The notes beneath the pieces are model-generated. The model had not been told where the DNA came from. It was given only the letters and a program-made list of their open reading frames with translations, and ran no database searches. Shown here in pieces: positions 6,503 to 10,426 of a DNA stretch of 10,426 bases. The stretch is taken from positions 1 to 10,426 of the forward strand of contig URLP01000055.1 of assembly GCA_900548635.1 (NCBI GenBank), written 5' to 3'. Made by a program: the position numbers and the translations under genes. Position 1 is the stretch's first letter; each line of letters begins with the position of its first letter. Source of the stretch: an uncultured Megasphaera sp. GTDB taxonomy: Bacteria; Bacillota; Negativicutes; Veillonellales; Megasphaeraceae.

Positions 6503-7483
6503 ATGAATGAAATCACATTGATGGAAATGGCTCAGGCTTCGCAGTTCCGTCTGGGCAATGCGCAGAACCGGGAAGCGGGGACGGGCTGCACGGTCCTCAT
6601 TTTCCCGAAAAGTGCGCCCTGTGCCGTCGACGTCCGCGGCGGCGGTCCGGCCAGCCGGGAATCGGAACTCTTGAACCCCATGGCGGCCGCTTCGGGCATC
6701 CACGCCATCCTTCTCAGCGGCGGCAGCGCCTTTGGCCTCAACGCCTCGACAGGGGTCATGCAGTATCTGGAAGAAAAGGGCATCGGCTTCGAGACGCGGG
6801 TCTGCAAAGTGCCCCTTGTCGTCGAATCGTGCATCTACGACCTGGGCTGCGGCGACAATGTCCGCCCTGATGCGGCCATGGGCTATCAGGCCTGCGTTTC
6901 GGCAGAAATGAACGTCTTCCGCGAAGGCTGCTATGGCGCCGGTACGGGCGCTACGGTGGGCAAGCTCTGCGGTCCGGACTATATGATGAAATCCGGTCTC
7001 GGCGCCTATGCCGTCCAGGTCGGCGAACTCCAGGTCGGCGCCGTCGTCGCCGTCAATGCCGTCGGCGATGTCCTCAAGAAGGACGGCACCATCCTGGCAG
7101 GCATGCGCAGCCGCGATGGGCAGGGCTTTGCCGATACGCGCCGGGTCATGCTCGAAGAATACGGCAAGACGCCGACCCTCTTTTCCCAGCGCGCCGTCGG
7201 CACGACGACGAATACGACTATCGGCGCGGTCATCACGAACGGCAAGTTCAATAAGGCCCAGCTGAAGAAAATCGCCGCCCTTGGCAGCAATGGCATCGTC
7301 CGCACGATCCGGCCCGTCAACACGACGGCCGACGGCGATTCCCTCTACGCTGCCAGCGTCGGCAATGTCTCGGCCGAACTGAGCCTGACCGGCACGATTG
7401 CGGCCTACGTCGTAGAAAAAGCTATCCGCCGCGCCGTCACCCAGGCCGAAAGCCTCTACGGTGTGCCGGCAGTGAATGGTTAG
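6503..7483 (+). CDS. P1 family (S58, DmpA/NylC-like) self-cleaving N-terminal nucleophile hydrolase
   Basis: A 326-residue protein of the DmpA/NylC fold. Family members cleave themselves in front of a Ser or Thr that becomes the N-terminal nucleophile, and then act as aminopeptidases or amidases. Seen: RGGGPASRESELLNP (45-59), LSGGSAFGLNASTGVM (71-86), the glycine-rich YGAGTGATVGK (144-154), then TTTNTTIGAVITN (234-246) with the predicted cut between Asn237 and Thr238, and TADGDSLYA (275-283). The predicted chains would be about 237 and 89 residues. An N-terminal signal is absent, so it is likely cytoplasmic. The native substrate of most homologues is unknown; NylC acts on nylon oligomers, DmpA on D- and L-aminopeptides. 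ATG 6503 is chosen over TTG 6500 because AAAGGTGA (6489-6496) is 6 bases upstream. It sits between dcd and glf without an evident functional tie to either. Confidence 0.88.
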   Translation: MNEITLMEMAQASQFRLGNAQNREAGTGCTVLIFPKSAPCAVDVRGGGPASRESELLNPMAAASGIHAILLSGGSAFGLNASTGVMQYLEEKGIGFETRVCKVPLVVESCIYDLGCGDNVRPDAAMGYQACVSAEMNVFREGCYGAGTGATVGKLCGPDYMMKSGLGAYAVQVGELQVGAVVAVNAVGDVLKKDGTILAGMRSRDGQGFADTRRVMLEEYGKTPTLFSQRAVGTTTNTTIGAVITNGKFNKAQLKKIAALGSNGIVRTIRPVNTTADGDSLYAASVGNVSAELSLTGTIAAYVVEKAIRRAVTQAESLYGVPAVNG

Positions 7484-7502
7484 CTGTTAGAGGAGGTTTC
7501 TT

Positions 7503-8597
7503 ATGTATGATTATGTCATCGTCGGCAGCGGCCTTTTTGGCAGTGTCTTTGCCCACGAAATGAAGAAGGCCGGCAAACGCTGTCTCGTCCTGGAACGGCG
7601 GGACCATGTCGGCGGCAATGTCTATTGTGAAGAAAAGGACGGCATCCATATCCACCGCTATGGCGCCCATATTTTCCATACGTCGAATAAGAAGGTCTGG
7701 GATTACGTCAACCAGTTCGTCGAATTCAACCATTTCATCAATGCGCCGGTGGCCAATTACAAAGGCGAGCTCTACAACCTGCCTTTCAATATGAATACTT
7801 TTGCCAAGATGTGGGGCATCGTCACGCCGGAACAGGCAGCGGCCAAAATCGAAGGCCAGCGCCGGGCGGCAGGCATCACGGAGCCAAAGAACCTGGAAGA
7901 GCAGGCCATTTCCCTGATTGGCACGGATATCTATGAAAAGCTGATCAAAGGCTACACGGAAAAGCAGTGGGGCCGGAGCTGCACGGAACTGCCGGCCTTC
8001 ATCATCCGCCGTCTGCCCGTGCGCTATACCTTTGATAACAATTACTTCGACGACGAATACCAGGGCATCCCCAAGGGCGGCTACAACGTCCTTATCGACG
8101 CGCTCCTCGAGGGCATCGAAGTGCGCACCGGCGTCGACTACAACCGGGAACGGGCGTCGTATCTCGATATTGCCCGCAAAGTCGTCTATACCGGTCCTAT
8201 CGACGAATATTTCGGCTACCGCCTGGGCCATCTCGAGTACCGGGGCCTGCGCTTTGAAACGCAGCGCTATGATGAAGTCAACCATCAGGGCGTGGCCGTC
8301 ATGAACTATACGGACCGGGAAACACCGTATACGCGCAGCATCGAACACAAGCACTTTGAATTCGGCCGCCAGCCCGTAACCTATGTGACCAAGGAATATC
8401 CGGCCGAATGGAAAGTTGGCGAAGAAGCGTATTATCCCGTCAACGACGAAAAGAACCAGGCCCTGTACAAGAAATACAAGAGCCTGGCCCGCAACGAATA
8501 TAATGTTGTTTTCGGAGGCCGTCTGGCAGAATATAAGTACTACGACATGGACGACGTCATCGACGGCGCCCTGGTTGCCGCAGAAAGGGAACGATAA
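7503..8597 (+). CDS. glf: UDP-galactopyranose mutase
   Basis: A 364-residue flavoenzyme that interconverts UDP-galactopyranose and UDP-galactofuranose in the cytoplasm, supplying galactofuranose for surface polysaccharide. The N-terminal FAD-binding motif VGSGLFGSVFA (7-17) is followed by LERRDHVGGN (30-39) and RYGAHIFHTSNKKVW (52-66). The active-site region reads GYTEKQWGRSCTELP (150-164) and then RRLPVRYTFDNNYFDDEYQG (169-188), holding conserved Trp and Arg residues. The end reads VFGGRLAEYKYYDMDD, the usual second FAD contact. Length is typical for bacterial Glf. The start has a perfect AGGAGG (7491-7496) 6 bases upstream. galU begins 2 bases after its stop, so the two are almost certainly translated from one message. 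UDP-galactose would require GalE, not seen here. Confidence 0.97.
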   Translation: MYDYVIVGSGLFGSVFAHEMKKAGKRCLVLERRDHVGGNVYCEEKDGIHIHRYGAHIFHTSNKKVWDYVNQFVEFNHFINAPVANYKGELYNLPFNMNTFAKMWGIVTPEQAAAKIEGQRRAAGITEPKNLEEQAISLIGTDIYEKLIKGYTEKQWGRSCTELPAFIIRRLPVRYTFDNNYFDDEYQGIPKGGYNVLIDALLEGIEVRTGVDYNRERASYLDIARKVVYTGPIDEYFGYRLGHLEYRGLRFETQRYDEVNHQGVAVMNYTDRETPYTRSIEHKHFEFGRQPVTYVTKEYPAEWKVGEEAYYPVNDEKNQALYKKYKSLARNEYNVVFGGRLAEYKYYDMDDVIDGALVAAERER

Positions 8598-8599
8598 TC

Positions 8600-9469
8600 A
8601 TGCAGAAACGAATCCGCAAAGCCGTCATTCCTGCGGCGGGCTACGGCACGCGCTTTTTGCCCGTCACCAAGGCCATCCCGAAGGAAATGATCCCCATCGT
8701 CGACAAGCCCGTCATCCAGTACATCGTCGAAGAAGCCATGCAGAGCGGCATCGAAGAAATCCTGATCATCACGGGCCACGGCAAACGGGCCATTGAAGAC
8801 CATTTCGACACCAATATCGACCTGGAACTGCAGCTGCGTAAGCAGGGGAAGGAACGGCTCCTGCACATGGTCCAAGACATTTCGTCCATCAATATCCATT
8901 ATATCCGCCAGAAGCACATGCGCGGCCTCGGCGATGCCATCCGCTGTGCCGAATCGTTCATCGACAATGAACCTTTCGCTGTCCTCCTCGGCGATGATGT
9001 CATCTACAATCCGCAGCAGCCGGCGCTGCAGCAGATGATGGATGCCTTCAGCAAGCTCGGGGCGACGCTTCTGGGCTGCCAGGAAGTGCCCCTCGAGCAG
9101 GTCTCGCGCTACGGCATCGTCCGCGGTCAGGCCACGGACGACCCGCGCGTGGTCAAGCTCATCGATATGGTCGAAAAACCGGCCGTCGACGAAGCGCCGA
9201 GCCGCCTGGCAGCGCTCGGCCGCTATATCCTGACGCCGGACATTTTCGAAATCCTGCGCCGCGTCCAGCCCGGCAAAGGCGGCGAAATCCAGCTCACCGA
9301 CGCCCTGCGCCTGATGGCCGACAGGGAAGCGGTCTACGCCTACACCTTCGCCGGCAAGAGCTACGACACAGGCAACAAACTCGGCTTCTTAAAAGCCACC
9401 GTAGAATACGCTCTGCGAAGAGAAGACCTGGGAGAGGCGTTCAGAGAATATTTGAAGGGCATTCTTTAA
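8600..9469 (+). CDS. galU: UTP-glucose-1-phosphate uridylyltransferase
   Basis: A 289-residue nucleotidyltransferase making UDP-glucose from UTP and glucose-1-phosphate, the entry to UDP-sugars for surface glycans. Motifs: PAAGYGTRFLPVTKAIPKEM (11-30, nucleotide-binding loop), DKPVIQYIVEEA (35-46), ITGHGKRAIEDHFD (57-70), LLGDDVIYN (129-137), VEKPAVDEAPS (191-201), GKGGEIQLTDAL (225-236) and YDTGNKLGFLKA (255-266). All are as expected, and length is normal. AAAGGGA (8584-8590) lies 9 bases before the ATG, inside the end of glf. The pair glf-galU gives both ends of a UDP-glucose to UDP-galactofuranose route, with GalE missing. Its stop codon overlaps that of the converging tadA. Confidence 0.97.
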   Translation: MQKRIRKAVIPAAGYGTRFLPVTKAIPKEMIPIVDKPVIQYIVEEAMQSGIEEILIITGHGKRAIEDHFDTNIDLELQLRKQGKERLLHMVQDISSINIHYIRQKHMRGLGDAIRCAESFIDNEPFAVLLGDDVIYNPQQPALQQMMDAFSKLGATLLGCQEVPLEQVSRYGIVRGQATDDPRVVKLIDMVEKPAVDEAPSRLAALGRYILTPDIFEILRRVQPGKGGEIQLTDALRLMADREAVYAYTFAGKSYDTGNKLGFLKATVEYALRREDLGEAFREYLKGIL

Positions 9470-9930
9470 ACTTGCTTTTTCCGCCGTTCTTTGAAGAAGT
9501 CTTTCATCAGCTGCGCGCACTCTTCGGCCCGTACGCCGGAAGTGACTTCTGTGCGGTGGTTGAGGTGTTCGTTGTCGACGAGATGGAAGAGGGAACGGAC
9601 GGCGCCGGCTTTGGGGTCGTCGCAGCCGTAGACGACGCGGTCCAGACGGCTGTTGACAATGGCGCCGGCACACATGGGGCACGGTTCGACCGTGACATAA
9701 AGGGTACAGCCTGTCAGGCGCCAGCGGTTCAGGGCGCGGCAGGCTTTTTCAATGGCCAGGAGCTCCGCGTGGGCTGTGGCACAGGGCAGGCTTTCGCGCA
9801 GGTTGTAGGCCCGGGCGACGACTTTCTTTTTATAGACGATGACCGCGCCAATCGGGATTTCCCCGACGGCGTAGGCCGTCTTGGCTTCAGCAAGGGCTTT
9901 ACCCATATAGAATTCATCTTTTGTCATCAT
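9466..9930 (-). CDS. tadA: tRNA-specific adenosine deaminase
   Basis: A 154-residue zinc deaminase that turns the wobble adenosine A34 of tRNA-Arg(ACG) into inosine, an essential step for reading CGN codons. Zinc and proton-shuttle residues are in TAHAELLAIE (52-61: His54 ligand, Glu56 catalytic) and PCPMCAGAIVNSRL (83-96: Cys84 and Cys87 ligands); GEIPIGAVIV (23-32) and YGCDDPKAGA (101-110) are also typical. AAGGAG (plus-strand 9935-9940) precedes the start. Two adjacent in-frame ATGs, at 9930 and 9927, have spacings of 4 and 7 bases, so the second may be used and the protein may have 153 residues. It is the only - strand gene, transcribed towards galU and away from the TRIC gene. A riboflavin-type or guanine deaminase is unlikely given the TadA-specific layout. 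Confidence 0.95.
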   Translation of the reverse strand: MMTKDEFYMGKALAEAKTAYAVGEIPIGAVIVYKKKVVARAYNLRESLPCATAHAELLAIEKACRALNRWRLTGCTLYVTVEPCPMCAGAIVNSRLDRVVYGCDDPKAGAVRSLFHLVDNEHLNHRTEVTSGVRAEECAQLMKDFFKERRKKQV

Positions 9931-9956
9931 GACACTCCTTAGAAATTATTACACTT

Positions 9957-9965
9957 ATCATACCA
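9957..9965 (-). promoter_or_regulatory. Candidate extended -10 promoter for tadA
   Basis: Read on the - strand, the sequence is TGGTATGAT, an extended -10 (TG, one base, TATGAT). The position 17 bases upstream carries TTTCCC, a weak -35. Transcription would start near 9950, giving a leader of about 20 bases including the AAGGAG site. Confidence 0.45.
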
Positions 9966-9990
9966 TGAAAACAGGGAAGGGGAAACGCTT

Positions 9991-10426
9991 ATGGATGCCA
10001 TTTGGTGGCATATTTTCGACTTATTGGGGACGGCGGCCTTTGCCGTGTCCGGCGTCTTTGCCGGCATTTACCGGCGCATGGATCTTTTCGGCATCTTCGT
10101 CCTCAGCGCGGCGACGGCCGTCGGCGGCGGCATCATCCGCGATATCCTGATCGGCAATATCCCGCCGGCAGCCTTTAAGAACAGCATCTATTTATGGATC
10201 ATCCTCGGTTCCATGGCTGTCATTACCGTGACTATCCGCTATTTCAATATCCATCGCTGGCGCCAGGTCGTGGGCCGCCTGATGGGCTGGTATCTGGTCT
10301 GTGACGCTATCGGTCTCGGTTCCTTTACGGTCACCGGGACCCTTTTGGGCTGCTATTATTATCCAAACTATTGGATCCTCGATATCACCCTCGGTGTCCT
10401 CACGGCCGTCGGCGGCGGCGTCATCC
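9991..10426 (+). CDS. TRIC/UPF0126 family trimeric cation channel protein, N-terminal part
   Basis: Partial: 145 codons run open to the window end with no stop, so the C-terminus is missing. The protein is hydrophobic with several membrane helices. It begins MDAIWWHIFDLLGTAAFAVS, has GVFAGIYRRMDLFG, and then ATAVGGGIIRDILIG, the glycine-rich kink motif of the family. A second copy of the fold starts at CDAIGLGSFTVTGTLLG and reaches a second GGG motif, LTAVGGGVI, at the window edge. This matches the two three-helix repeats of the UPF0126/YicG family, related to TRIC channels, which pass monovalent cations; the family is also named for glycine transport in older databases. ATG 9991 has AGGGGA (9978-9983) 7 bases upstream. 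It is divergent from tadA, and its ion and role here are unknown. Confidence 0.9.
   Translation, partial: MDAIWWHIFDLLGTAAFAVSGVFAGIYRRMDLFGIFVLSAATAVGGGIIRDILIGNIPPAAFKNSIYLWIILGSMAVITVTIRYFNIHRWRQVVGRLMGWYLVCDAIGLGSFTVTGTLLGCYYYPNYWILDITLGVLTAVGGGVI
10114..10138 (+). repeat. Direct repeat, copy 1, in the TRIC gene
   Basis: This 25-base stretch matches 10402-10426 at 24 of 25 positions. The copies lie 288 bases apart (96 codons), in the same frame, and encode TAVGGGI-type motifs of the two halves of the channel. Confidence 0.85.
10402..10426 (+). repeat. Direct repeat, copy 2, in the TRIC gene
   Basis: Second copy of the in-frame repeat, differing by one base that changes Ile to Val. It ends at the window edge, so the match may continue beyond it. 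Confidence 0.85.

Noticed and set aside
7437..8354. Long - strand open frame of 305 codons opposite glf
   Set aside because: glf on the + strand is certain. The antisense frame gives no known motif and is a by-product of the third-position bias.
9472..9942. + strand open frame of 156 codons opposite tadA
   Set aside because: tadA has its zinc motifs and a ribosome binding site on the - strand. The + strand frame lacks both.
9929..10150. + strand open frame of 73 codons at the start of the TRIC gene
   Set aside because: It is in a different frame from the TRIC protein, which has the family motifs, an open frame to the window end and a proper ribosome binding site.
1..10426. Mobile elements, CRISPR arrays, tRNA or rRNA genes, phage or defence genes
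   Set aside because: No inverted-repeat ends, transposase or integrase motifs, regular spacer repeats or RNA gene sequences were seen by eye; all genes are metabolic or housekeeping types with uniform codon style.

Overview
The window is a gene-dense stretch of a bacterial chromosome: eleven protein genes, ten on the + strand and one on the - strand. GTC dominates for valine throughout, base composition looks moderate to slightly GC-rich, and most genes have clear AGGAGG-type ribosome binding sites. I infer a Firmicute of the Negativicutes type (Megasphaera-like), from style and gene content rather than from any marker gene.

Region 1 (1-4510) is a catabolic operon for an acid sugar. Its genes are the C-terminal part of a beta-hydroxyacid dehydrogenase that looks like GarR (tartronate semialdehyde reductase), a DUF1537/OtnK-type acid-sugar kinase, a class II (zinc) ketose-bisphosphate aldolase, a GntP-family permease and a stand-alone glucitol-type PTS IIA protein. 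Spacings run from 8 to 31 bases. Import by GntP, phosphorylation by the kinase and cleavage by the aldolase would feed DHAP into glycolysis. The mix does not match the standard L-threonate set exactly, because no OtnC or OtnI is seen. It fits a second route better, in which a 5-keto-hexonate 6-phosphate is split into DHAP and tartronate semialdehyde and the latter is reduced by the GarR-like enzyme. This is the most interesting part of the window.

Region 2 (4511-4646) is the only sizeable gap. It holds a strong intrinsic terminator that closes the acid-sugar operon, followed at once by an extended -10 promoter for the next set of genes.

Region 3 (4647-9469) has five co-directional genes: a helical-repeat (TPR-like) protein with a cold-shock-like C-terminal domain, a dCTP deaminase, a self-cleaving P1/S58 (DmpA/NylC) hydrolase, UDP-galactopyranose mutase (glf) and UTP-glucose-1-phosphate uridylyltransferase (galU). 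glf and galU point to galactofuranose-containing surface polysaccharide; the others look housekeeping or unknown. A second promoter candidate lies in the 3' end of the TPR gene.

Region 4 (9466-10426) has tadA (tRNA adenosine deaminase) on the - strand, converging on galU with overlapping stop codons. Divergent from it is the start of a TRIC/UPF0126 membrane channel gene that runs off the window. I see no mobile element, tRNA, rRNA or CRISPR array.
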